Below, one piece after another: positions 36,820 through 44,925 of a DNA stretch of 64,000 nt (positions are counted from its first letter, which is position 1; each line of letters starts with the position of its first letter). Under the pieces are notes generated by a model. It was not told the origin of the DNA. It saw only the letters and a list, made by a program, of their open reading frames with translations, and searched no databases. This stretch comes from Ignavibacteriales bacterium (GTDB lineage Bacteria > Bacteroidota > Ignavibacteria > Ignavibacteriales > SURF-24), in contig JAPLFH010000054.1 in NCBI GenBank assembly GCA_026390815.1, positions 1-64,000 of the forward strand. Direction: 5' to 3'. A program made the translations under genes and the position numbers.

Positions 36820-37710
36820 ATGAAGTATTTATTAATTGGTCATTCGGTGGAAGATCATATCCACATTAGTGAAAAGGAGACTGTAAGCCCAGGTGGAATA
36901 TTTTATTCAGCACTCGGACTTTCAAATTTTGTTGAACCTGATGATGAAATTTTTCTTTTAACGGCGATTGATAAGAAAACAGAAAATTTGTTTTCATCTT
37001 TATACAAAGAATTAAACCAGGTTTATTTTCAGTATGTTGAAAATATTCCAAAGGTTCACTTAAGGATTTTAGAAACCACTGAGCGATGTGAGTATTATGA
37101 GAATATATTACAGAACCTTGATGTGAGGAACATAAATTCTTTAAATGAATTTAATGGAATTCTTATGAATATGATTACTGGTTTTGATGTTACTTTGCAG
37201 GATCTAAATTTTATAAGAAAGAATTATACTGGATTAATTTACCTGGATATCCATACTCTTTCCCGTGGACTTGATGAAAAGAATCAAAGGTATTTTAGAC
37301 CAATACCAAATATGGAAGGCTGGATTTCCGCTGCTGACATAATTCAAGTGAATGAACACGAAATATTTACTTTAAGTAACAAGAAAACTGAATTTGAAGC
37401 TGCAAGAGATATACTTAAAATTGGATTGAAATATTTAATTGTTACTAAAGGAGGATTGGGTGCAAGAATATTTTGGATTGAAGATAATGAGTTGAGATCT
37501 CATTTCATTTCAGCAATAAAAATAAATTCCATAAATAAAGTTGGATGCGGAGATGTTTTTGGATCGCTATTTTTTAATTATTTTATTAAACATCAAGATT
37601 TTCAAAAAGCTCTAACGCTGGCTAATACAGCAGCCGGGTTTGCAACATCCTATTCAAATATTAACGAGTTTAAGAAACTAAAAGATGATACATTCGCACG
37701 ATTTAATTAA
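36820..37710 (+). CDS. PfkB-family carbohydrate kinase
   Basis: This 296-residue ribokinase-fold protein would phosphorylate a sugar or nucleoside. It has the N-terminal glycine motif PGGIFYSALGLSNF, the ATP-site VTKGGLGARIFW and the catalytic-base region KVGCGDVFGSLFF. In that last motif the usual DTTGAGD reads NKVGCGD, keeping the catalytic Asp. Substrate unknown. The next gene starts inside its last 26 bases, so the two are coupled. Confidence 0.85.
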   Translation: MKYLLIGHSVEDHIHISEKETVSPGGIFYSALGLSNFVEPDDEIFLLTAIDKKTENLFSSLYKELNQVYFQYVENIPKVHLRILETTERCEYYENILQNLDVRNINSLNEFNGILMNMITGFDVTLQDLNFIRKNYTGLIYLDIHTLSRGLDEKNQRYFRPIPNMEGWISAADIIQVNEHEIFTLSNKKTEFEAARDILKIGLKYLIVTKGGLGARIFWIEDNELRSHFISAIKINSINKVGCGDVFGSLFFNYFIKHQDFQKALTLANTAAGFATSYSNINEFKKLKDDTFARFN

Positions 37711-38602
37711 AAGAAGAATTTTGATAACCGGTGCTAACGGAATGCTTGGACAAAGACTGGTTAAGTTTTTTCTTTCACAAAAAAATACTGAATTACTCCA
37801 AACATCACTGGAACCTGATAGCTGCATTAAAGAAGTTAATTACTTGTCTTGCGAACTGACAAAAAGAGATAGCGTAAAGAAAATGATTTTTGATTTCGTC
37901 CCGGATGTAATTATCAATACTGCTGCATTTACAAATGTAGATCTAAGTGAATCTGAAAGAGAAACAGCATGGAAGGTTAATGTGCATAGTGTAGAATACC
38001 TTGCCGAAACTTCACGCATTATTGATGCACACTTAATTCATATATCCACTGATTATGTGTTTGATGGAATTAATGGACCATATACTGAAAATGATATTCC
38101 TAAACCAATTGGTTATTACGGACGAACAAAACTTGCGAGCGAAAACGTAATAAAATTAATCAGTACGAGTTATACAATAATAAGAACAAATGTACTTTAT
38201 GGTTCAGTCGTTTATGGTAGAGCGGATTTTGTAAGGTGGGTGGTGGCAAATTTGCGTGATGGAAAAGTAATTAGGATTGTTACAGATCAAATTAATAATC
38301 CAACTTTTACTGATGATGTTGTTGGAGCAATAAATTGCATTATTGAATTTGAAAAACAAGGTATATATAACATAGGTGGTGCAGAGTTATTATCGCGTTA
38401 CGATTTCACGCTTCGGATAGCTGATTATTTTAAGTTAGATAAAAATTTGATTATCCCGATTAAAACTGAAGTTTTAAAACAACCAGCATCCCGTCCCTTA
38501 AAATCTGGTTTGGTGAATTTAAAAGCTGAGACTGAACTTAACTATAAACCGCGTACTATTGAAGAAACATTTTATTCGATTAAAAAAGAAATAGGATTAT
38601 AA
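37685..38602 (+). CDS. rfbD: dTDP-4-dehydrorhamnose reductase
   Basis: This 305-residue NADPH-dependent reductase makes dTDP-L-rhamnose. The Rossmann motif TGANGMLGQRLV lies near residues 15-26. The NTAAFTNVDLSE, STDYVFDG and YYGRTKLASE motifs match RmlD. The chosen ATG overlaps the PfkB gene by 26 bases; a TTG at 37721 is a less likely alternative. It lies 3.2 kb from rfbA and rfbC, so the pathway genes are split. Confidence 0.87.
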   Translation: MIHSHDLIKRRILITGANGMLGQRLVKFFLSQKNTELLQTSLEPDSCIKEVNYLSCELTKRDSVKKMIFDFVPDVIINTAAFTNVDLSESERETAWKVNVHSVEYLAETSRIIDAHLIHISTDYVFDGINGPYTENDIPKPIGYYGRTKLASENVIKLISTSYTIIRTNVLYGSVVYGRADFVRWVVANLRDGKVIRIVTDQINNPTFTDDVVGAINCIIEFEKQGIYNIGGAELLSRYDFTLRIADYFKLDKNLIIPIKTEVLKQPASRPLKSGLVNLKAETELNYKPRTIEETFYSIKKEIGL

Positions 38603-38748
38603 AAAAATTATCTATTGGATTTGTTAGTTGATGTTCAATATTTTTATTTGTAAATAAGAAATGATACTTCCTTGAATAATATTTAAGTTTAAGAAGCAAT
38701 TTATTTACTGAATGATAATTGTTGACTAAAAAATGTTTACTTCAAATT

Positions 38749-38822
38749 GGGTGCTTAGCTCAGCGGTTTAGAGCGTTCGCCTCACACGCGAAAGGTCATA
38801 GGTTCAAATCCTATAGCGCCCA
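38749..38822 (+). tRNA. tRNA-Val (anticodon CAC)
   Basis: A full cloverleaf folds here. The acceptor stem is GGGTGCT/AGCGCCC, the D arm is GCTC/GAGC, the anticodon stem is TTCGC/GCGAA with loop CTCACAC, and the T arm is ATAGG-TTCAAAT-CCTAT. The anticodon CAC reads the valine codon GUG. The 3' CCA is not encoded; the discriminator base is A. It is a single gene, not part of an rRNA operon. Confidence 0.95.
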
Positions 38823-39120
38823 CAATCTTCGTTTACATGGAGATTCTGTAATTATTATTTAACGAATTATAAAAAGGCTCTTAATTTATAAATAAAAACT
38901 AAGATTAAGCGTTATTAAAGAAATTTCAGAATATTTTTCTTTGTATTTATCAAAAAAGCAACTTTAGAAAGAAAAACAATATTTGGGAAATAAAGCTGGA
39001 ATTTACTTTCAATTAAGGGTTTTTTTATGTTTATCCGACCCTGGTTAAGAGGATTTATTAAGCAAAAGTGAAGACATTCAAAATTATTTTCATTTTATTT
39101 GAATTATTTTTAAACTGCTA
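38823..39120. other. Gene-free AT-rich stretch downstream of tRNA-Val
   Basis: About 300 bases follow the tRNA without an ORF, clear terminator or repeat that I can support. The next signals are the promoter and hairpin of the candidate small RNA at 39121-39229. Confidence 0.6.
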
Positions 39121-39147
39121 TTGATTTTAATAAAATAAGTCTATAAT
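39121..39147 (+). promoter_or_regulatory. Sigma-70-like promoter of the candidate small RNA
   Basis: TTGATT at 39121-39126 and a perfect TATAAT at 39142-39147 are separated by 15 bases, slightly short of the ideal 17. The expected start point, near 39154, is at the foot of the long stem described next. Confidence 0.5.
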
Positions 39148-39153
39148 TTCACA

Positions 39154-39229
39154 TTGAGCGTTGACAGGTATCCCCCTTAAATAAGCAACTCCCCATGTTT
39201 ATTTAAATTACCTTCAGCGCTCTTTTTTT
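39154..39229 (+). ncRNA. Candidate small structured RNA of about 75 nt
   Basis: The basal stem pairs GAGCGTTGA (39156-39164), a bulged C and AGG (39166-39168) with CCTTCAGCGCTC (39211-39222). The upper stem pairs TTAAATAA (39177-39184) with TTATTTAA (39199-39206). Its loop and internal loop expose TCCCCC and CTCCCC. A T7 tract follows the basal stem at once. With TATAAT at the right distance upstream, this is a complete promoter-to-terminator unit. It codes for no peptide that I can see, and I do not recognise the family. Confidence 0.5.
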
Positions 39230-39264
39230 ATCCATTTCAAAGCATTCATAATTCTGGCAATATC

Positions 39265-39453
39265 CTAACTTGATAGATACTTTTTACTTGAATCATTAAA
39301 TCCTTCAATAAGAAAATTACCTTGAGGGTTGAATGAGTTGAAAAAAAACTTTCTTGACGATTTTAGAATTGCCGAACTAAATAGATAATCTCGAAATACA
39401 CGAACAGGAAATGGAGGGAAAAATTGTGTTTCTTTTTCATAATTAAATACTCT
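39265..39453 (-). pseudogene. Possible degenerate coding fragment without start codon
   Basis: The minus strand is open for 62 codons ending at TAG 39265-39267, with an in-frame TGA just upstream and no ATG, GTG or TTG start. The reading has protein-like composition, for example FFPPFPVRVFRDYLF and FNPQGNFLIEGFND. It may be the remains of a gene now lost. No family match is evident, and chance cannot be excluded. Confidence 0.25.
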
Positions 39454-39492
39454 TCAATGCTTCTCAATGATGCAAAAGTTACTTAGATATTT

Positions 39493-41826
39493 TTATTTTT
39501 TAGGCAATGTAAAGGAAAAAGTAGTTCCTTTACCAACAACACTTTCTACCCATATTTTACCATTTTGTTTTTCAACCATTTCCTTACAAATAGATAATCC
39601 CAATCCGGTTCCTTTTTCATTTTTAGTACCAAGAGTGGAATATCCAGCATCGATATGGAATATTTTATCCATAGCATCTGCGGGAATTCCTTGACCGTTA
39701 TCTATTACAGAAATCTCAATGAAATTATCTTTTTCTTTTGCTTCTATAATTACTTTACTATTTGGATAACTAAATTTTACGGAATTTGAAATTAGATTTT
39801 GCAGAATAGAAAAAAGCATATTCTGATCCGCTAACACTTGAAACGATCTATCAATTAAAATTAGTAAATCAATGTTCTTATTTGAAGCATTAGTTTTAAA
39901 TAAGTTTTTTACATTTTGAGTAATCTCAAACAAATCTATTCCATCAAGCACAAAATCCATTTTATCGTTCTGTAGTATAGACCAACTTAAAAGATTTTCT
40001 AACAAATGAAACTGATTCTTAAGCTGGGTGTTAAAATCTTTAGCGAAAATTTTTATTTCTTCCGTTGAAAGTGAATCAATATCATTTTCAAAAAGCTCTG
40101 CTATAGATAACAACGGATGAAAAGGACTTCGTAAATCGTGTGCAATTATTGAAAAGAATTTATCTTTTGCTGCATTAGATATGCTAAGTCCTTCAGCATA
40201 TTTTTCAAGCTGTAATTCTGCTTGCTTACGCTCAGTGATATCGATAAATGATGCAATGATTTTTTGATTGCTTTGAATTAGAGCGATAGACATTAAACCA
40301 TGTCGTATATCGCCGTTTTTTTTATAAAATTTAAATTCAAATTTTTCGGGGGTATCTTTAACATCAACAAGTCTTCGGCGGTAATAGTCTTTTAATCTTT
40401 CAAGATCTTCCGGAGGTATATGTTGTGTCCAACTCATTCCAATTACTTCATCTTTTATATAACCACTCATTTGACAATAAGCATCATTTACTGTAGATAT
40501 GGTAGTATCCTGGTTAATAATTGCCATTGCAGAAGAGTTGTTTTCAAAAATAGTACGGAAATTTTCTTCGCTTTCCCGTAAAGTTACCTCGGCAATTTTT
40601 TGTTCTGTATTATCAATGGTGTAACCAGCAAGATAACGTGGCTTTCCTTCAATTAGAATAGGAAATTTTATTGTAGTGTAATATCTGCCATTTAGTTCTT
40701 CGTCTACAGTAATGAGTTTTTCTTCATGCAATATTTTTTGATCATCAGCAATCATATTTTTTGCAAGCTCGGATGGAAAAAGATCATCCATCGTTTTGCC
40801 AAGAATTTCATTTAATGGTTTGCCAAGCATCTTCTCATAATTTCTACTCAATCTTAATGCTCTAATATTTTCATCCTTAAAGAAAACATAGATAGGACTG
40901 TTTTCCATAAAATGTTTGAAAATTTCTTCACTTTCTTTTAATGCTTGTTCAGCCTTTATGCGCTTAGTGATGTTACGTATTGCTATAATACAAACATTAC
41001 GATCATTTAGTGTAAAATAACTTGCTGAAATTTCTACGGGAAAAACTGTTCTATCTTTTTTTATGTGGTATTGCAATTCAATTTTTTTTTCATTTGATCT
41101 AAATGCGTTAGTGGGTTCCGGTGAAAGGTCAATGTCCTTTAATTGTAATATTTCATATAACGAATAACCATATAGATTAAGTGCTGAAATGTTTGCTTCA
41201 AGAATTTTACCAGTTACCTGATCTACTAATAAAAGTGCATCATTAGCAGTGTCGAATAAATTCTTGTATTTCTCCTCTCTATCTAGAATGATTTTTTTTG
41301 TTTCAATCTCTTTAAGTCGCGTTAAACCAATATATGCAAGTTCTTCTGCAAACGATTTAATGAAATCAAGATATTTATCAAGCTGTTTTTGTGTCCAAAC
41401 TGGTACTTTGGTAACTGCTTCAAGATACTCCCTTTCATCAAATTCATATTTCTTTGCTTGTTTCTTAAAAAATTTCATATCTGGTTTTTCAAGAAATAAT
41501 TGCCCTGTGAAAAAATTGCCCAAATGTTTTCCATCAATTATAATTGGCGTTGCGCTATCTACCATTCCGTGTGGGCACTTATAACTGACAGCCGGATTTG
41601 CCTTTTGAATATGACCTAAAATAATTTTATCGCTTATTATACACACCTTTTCCGATTCTGGATTACTGCGGTGGAATTTTGTGCAGATATCCTGCCAGGC
41701 TGTGGCGGTAAGTACTTTGCCATTGTTATCTATCAAAGCAGAAGGAAATGAGTTTATTTCATTCAACTTATCTTGTAATGTTTGCAGTAATGGAATATCT
41801 ATAAGGTCTTCTAATTTATATTCCAT
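39493..41826 (-). CDS. PocR-domain multi-PAS sensor histidine kinase
   Basis: This 777-residue protein starts with a PocR ligand-binding domain (about residues 1-165), with the conserved Cys-rich pattern of CTKFHRSNPESEKVC and YKCPHGMVDSATPI. At least three PAS domains follow (about 185-295, 300-420 and 420-540). The HisKA box SIIAHDLRSPFHPLL holds the phospho-acceptor His563. The HATPase has NLISNSVKFSYP, DNGQGIP and KGTGLGLSICKEM. No membrane helix is seen, so it is a soluble sensor. No response regulator is adjacent, making it an orphan kinase. AGGAGG precedes the ATG. Confidence 0.9.
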   Translation of the reverse strand: MEYKLEDLIDIPLLQTLQDKLNEINSFPSALIDNNGKVLTATAWQDICTKFHRSNPESEKVCIISDKIILGHIQKANPAVSYKCPHGMVDSATPIIIDGKHLGNFFTGQLFLEKPDMKFFKKQAKKYEFDEREYLEAVTKVPVWTQKQLDKYLDFIKSFAEELAYIGLTRLKEIETKKIILDREEKYKNLFDTANDALLLVDQVTGKILEANISALNLYGYSLYEILQLKDIDLSPEPTNAFRSNEKKIELQYHIKKDRTVFPVEISASYFTLNDRNVCIIAIRNITKRIKAEQALKESEEIFKHFMENSPIYVFFKDENIRALRLSRNYEKMLGKPLNEILGKTMDDLFPSELAKNMIADDQKILHEEKLITVDEELNGRYYTTIKFPILIEGKPRYLAGYTIDNTEQKIAEVTLRESEENFRTIFENNSSAMAIINQDTTISTVNDAYCQMSGYIKDEVIGMSWTQHIPPEDLERLKDYYRRRLVDVKDTPEKFEFKFYKKNGDIRHGLMSIALIQSNQKIIASFIDITERKQAELQLEKYAEGLSISNAAKDKFFSIIAHDLRSPFHPLLSIAELFENDIDSLSTEEIKIFAKDFNTQLKNQFHLLENLLSWSILQNDKMDFVLDGIDLFEITQNVKNLFKTNASNKNIDLLILIDRSFQVLADQNMLFSILQNLISNSVKFSYPNSKVIIEAKEKDNFIEISVIDNGQGIPADAMDKIFHIDAGYSTLGTKNEKGTGLGLSICKEMVEKQNGKIWVESVVGKGTTFSFTLPKK

Positions 41827-42180
41827 AAAACCTCCTTGCTTTTATTCTGTAAGTTATGGAATTAACCTCAAAATACATTATAAATTCTATAACGTTTATT
41901 ATTTATAAAGTCAGAATGATTTCCTTCTTTATTATTTAGGAATGGATTCTACTATATAATATTGTAAATTGAAAAAATAATGTCAATGATATTCTAACTT
42001 TAAATATTAAAATTTGACAAGAATCATTCCTACGCTACAATTTTCAACTTATTACCCAGCCGAGCCATATCTTAGTCTTAACAAAGTTTTTAAAATGAAT
42101 GTACCATTTATGTTTTATCGGAAACTATTCGTAAAAATATCCTGTTGTATTATAAACAAACAATTATTTAAGGAGGCTAA
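41827..42180. other. Divergent intergenic region, only ribosome-binding sites recognised
   Basis: This 354-base region separates the minus-strand sensor kinase and the plus-strand CTCH protein. It must hold two divergent promoters, but I see no convincing boxes, repeats or RNA structure. AGGAGG sites lie at both ends (42171-42176 for the plus-strand gene). Confidence 0.6.
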
Positions 42181-42186
42181 GTGGAA

Positions 42187-43296
42187 ATGAAGTACAGGAG
42201 TAAAAAAACAATTGTTACATTCGTTCTTTTTTTTATTATAATTTCTTCAATAACATATTATGCACATGCATTGGGTATGACTGGAAGAACTAAAAAAAAT
42301 GCGGTTAATGGATGTACCTGTCATGGTGCTAACCCAACATTGGCAGTAAATGTATTAATAAATGGTCCGGATTCATTAGCAGTAGGAGGAACTGCTGAAT
42401 ATACTGTTACTATATCTGGTGGACCCTTAATTAAGGCAGGGACAGATATTGCCGTTTTAAATGGAACACTAAATATAGTGGATGCTACATTAAAAAAATT
42501 GAACGGTGAACTAACACATGTTGCCCCGCAAGATCCGGTTTCGGGAGTTGTTACTTATCATTTTTCCTACACAGCGCCAGCTACCGCTGGTTATGATACT
42601 ATTTATGCTAATGGTAATAGTGTAAATAACAGTGGAACAAACGTGGGAGATCAATGGAATTATGCACCGAACAAACCAGTTAAAATTTTCGGAGTTGTTC
42701 CAGTTGAATTATCTACTTTTTCCGCTATTGTAAAAGAAGATAAAGTTTTGCTTGAATGGTCAACGTCCACTGAAACAAACAACCGGGGATTTGAAGTTCA
42801 AAGAGCAATGGAAAATTCCAAATTAAATAATGAACAGCTTTGGAATAAAGCTGGATTTGTAAATGGGAATGGAAATTCAACTGACTTGAAAAAGTACAGT
42901 TTTGAAGATAAAAATTTAAGTTCTGGTACTTACAAATACAGATTAAAACAAATGGACTTTAACGGTACCAGCAAGTTTTATAATTTGACGGAAAAGGTAA
43001 AGATAAATACTCCTGCATCATTTACAATATCTCAGAATTTCCCTAATCCTTTTAATCCCAAAACTATAATTGAATACTCAATTCCTTTTGAAAGCAACAT
43101 TCAATTTGAGGTTTATAATTCAATTGGACAGGTAGTTAAACAGTTAGTAAATGAATCCAAACCTGCTGGTTTTTATGATGTTTCATTTGATGGAAGCGGA
43201 TTACCATCTGGATTATATTTTTATTCTATCTCCGCCAAAGCTCTTGATGGAACTAAAGAGTACAAAGATGTAAAAAAGATGATCTTGCTGAAATAA
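42187..43296 (+). CDS. T9SS-secreted choice-of-anchor V-like protein with a CTCH motif
   Basis: This 369-residue protein has a signal or anchor helix (TIVTFVLFFIIISSITYYAH), then NGCTCHGANP near residues 40-49. The CTCH stands where related anchor-V domains carry a CxxCH heme site. A beta-rich domain follows to about 170 and a second domain with VELSTFSAIV to about 280. The C-terminus (NFPNPFNPKTI, ending KKMILLK) is a T9SS type A sorting domain. I start at ATG 42187, 10 bases after AGGAGG; the GTG at 42181 is only 4 bases from it. The role is unknown. A terminator follows. Confidence 0.82.
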   Translation: MKYRSKKTIVTFVLFFIIISSITYYAHALGMTGRTKKNAVNGCTCHGANPTLAVNVLINGPDSLAVGGTAEYTVTISGGPLIKAGTDIAVLNGTLNIVDATLKKLNGELTHVAPQDPVSGVVTYHFSYTAPATAGYDTIYANGNSVNNSGTNVGDQWNYAPNKPVKIFGVVPVELSTFSAIVKEDKVLLEWSTSTETNNRGFEVQRAMENSKLNNEQLWNKAGFVNGNGNSTDLKKYSFEDKNLSSGTYKYRLKQMDFNGTSKFYNLTEKVKINTPASFTISQNFPNPFNPKTIIEYSIPFESNIQFEVYNSIGQVVKQLVNESKPAGFYDVSFDGSGLPSGLYFYSISAKALDGTKEYKDVKKMILLK

Positions 43297-43302
43297 TTTA
43301 TT

Positions 43303-43337
43303 GAACCCCCGGTATATAAATTAACCGGGGGTTCTTC
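43303..43337 (+). terminator. Rho-independent terminator after the anchor-V-like gene
   Basis: An 11-bp GC-rich stem, GAACCCCCGGT paired with ACCGGGGGTTC, is followed by a CTTCTTT tail. Confidence 0.85.
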
Positions 43338-43461
43338 TTTATCTTAATTGACACAAAATTTAATAATTCATCAATTCTTTCCTTAAACAAATTCCTGATA
43401 ATTATCTGATTAATCCTTAGCTTTACCATTAAAATAATTCGTTGAAAGCATGAGGGAAATT

Positions 43462-43929
43462 ATGAAGACTTCTAAAAAACAAATCGATGATTTTCTTGCT
43501 CAAAAATCAATTGCACTTATTGGGGTTTCCAGGAATCCACAGGATTATACCCGCGCACTTTTCCGTGAATTAAAGCAAAGAGAATATCACATAATTCCCA
43601 TTAATCCATACTCAAAGGAGATTGAAGGACAAGTTTGCTATGCTGATATAGAAAGTGTAAAAGAAAATTTTGATGCTGCCATAATCTTTACTCCAACAGT
43701 AACGGCTGAAAAAATTATTGAGGATTTGCTTAAGAAGGGAATAAAAAACATCTGGATTCACAACAGCGATATTAACAAACCAGCATTGAAAAACCTGATT
43801 GCAAGTTTAAATGAAAAAGGCGTGAACGCAATACAGGGGCATTGCCCAATTATGTTTCTACCGGAAACTCAATTCTTTCATCGGATGCACGGATTTTTTG
43901 TGAAGATGGTAGGGAATTATCCTTCCTAA
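43462..43929 (+). CDS. CoA-binding domain protein (YccU family)
   Basis: This 155-residue protein is a single CoA-binding Rossmann domain like those of succinyl-CoA ligase alpha subunits. The N-terminal QKSIALIGVSRNP and the IPINPYSKEIEG and TPTVTAEKII stretches are typical of the YccU/YneT family. I start at ATG 43462, because GAGGG at 43452-43456 is a good ribosome-binding site for it and overlaps the earlier ATG at 43450. The cellular role of the family is not well defined. Confidence 0.85.
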   Translation: MKTSKKQIDDFLAQKSIALIGVSRNPQDYTRALFRELKQREYHIIPINPYSKEIEGQVCYADIESVKENFDAAIIFTPTVTAEKIIEDLLKKGIKNIWIHNSDINKPALKNLIASLNEKGVNAIQGHCPIMFLPETQFFHRMHGFFVKMVGNYPS

Positions 43930-43944
43930 AAATTCAATCGTCTC

Positions 43945-44024
43945 TGCGAAAGCTTGCCGATTACAAGCAGGCAGGAATCCACGAACTGCAATATTAATCT
44001 GGATTCTCACTTGCGTGGGAATGA
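43945..44024. repeat. REP-like inverted-repeat element
   Basis: Two hairpins occur here. GCTTG/CAAGC lies at 43952-43968, and ATTCTCAC-TTGC-GTGGGAAT at 44003-44022. Read in one frame the second gives LDSHLRGNDN, a phrase that typically appears when dispersed palindromic repeats are mistaken for genes. GCAGGCAGGAAT at 43967-43978 is close to the core of the terminators at 23900 and 26718. The element fills the gap between the CoA-binding and ROK genes. Confidence 0.6.
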
Positions 44025-44077
44025 CAATATTCTAATTAGACTTTTTTTATTAGATTTATTTGTATTCACAAAATATT

Positions 44078-44923
44078 CTATAAAGTCCGTGCATCAAGGT
44101 AAAGAGATGCTGCACCAAGTATTGCAATGTTATCAACTTCAGAAACTTCAATTTTAATATTTTCTTTTACTTGTGAATAAGCAAAATCACCAATCGATTT
44201 CCACATAGTTTCCTTGAAGAACTTGAAAGATTTGCTTACGGAACCACCAAGTATAATTAACTCCGGATCGATAGAATATAAAATGAGCTTAAGCGCTTCG
44301 CCAAGATGAAATCCAAATTCTGAAAAAATTTCTAATGCTTTTTCATTTCCTTCCTTAGCTAGTTGGAATAATTCCCCGCCAGCCTTGCTGTGAAATTTTG
44401 AAAAAAATTGTCCGCTGCAATAATGTTCCAATATACTTTCTTTGTAAGAGATCATTCCAAATTCGCCGGCACCGCAGTTGGCACCTGAGTAAAGTTTCCC
44501 ATTCAGAATCAATCCGGCACCAAGCCCTGTGCCTAAAATTAATCCAACAATATTTTTATATTCCTTTGCCTTTCCAAAATATTTTTCTCCAGCGGCAAAA
44601 CAGTTAGCATCATTATTTATATAAACCGGAATATGATATTTTTCTTCAAGATATTCTTTCAGTTTAACTTCATTCCAGCTTGGAATATTTTGAACTTCAT
44701 AAACAATTCCTTTCTTCAGATCAACAACCCCAGGAACACCAATACCCAAACCTATAATTTCATCAAGAGGAAATTTTTCAATCAAAGAAAAAATATCTAT
44801 TAAAATTTCTTCCTGTGTTCCATCACTATTAATTTGTTTGCATTCAATTCTTACCAATTTATCATTTTCCACTAACCCAACCCGAAGGTTTGTGCCGCCT
44901 AAATCAATTCCCAATATTTTCAA
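44078..44923 (-). CDS. ROK-family sugar kinase
   Basis: This 281-residue protein is a ROK kinase that would phosphorylate glucose, glucosamine or a related sugar. The phosphate motif GIDLGGTNLRVG is intact, and so are the catalytic NNDANCFAAGE and GTGLGAGLI motifs. The usual zinc-binding CxCGxxGCxE is missing; the aligned region reads ILEHYCSGQFF. It is last in the five-gene minus-strand operon and starts 2 bases after the transporter. Amino sugar is the likely substrate from context. Confidence 0.87.
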   Translation of the reverse strand: MKILGIDLGGTNLRVGLVENDKLVRIECKQINSDGTQEEILIDIFSLIEKFPLDEIIGLGIGVPGVVDLKKGIVYEVQNIPSWNEVKLKEYLEEKYHIPVYINNDANCFAAGEKYFGKAKEYKNIVGLILGTGLGAGLILNGKLYSGANCGAGEFGMISYKESILEHYCSGQFFSKFHSKAGGELFQLAKEGNEKALEIFSEFGFHLGEALKLILYSIDPELIILGGSVSKSFKFFKETMWKSIGDFAYSQVKENIKIEVSEVDNIAILGAASLYLDARTL

Positions 44924-44925
44924 AA

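Noticed and set aside
39161-39166. TTGACA inside the candidate small RNA as a -35 box
   Set aside because: No TATAAT-like box follows at 16-18 bases, and the bases are needed for the basal stem.
43954-44157. 67-residue ORF on the plus strand
   Set aside because: It translates a palindromic repeat (LDSHLRGNDN) and overlaps the 3' end of the ROK gene.
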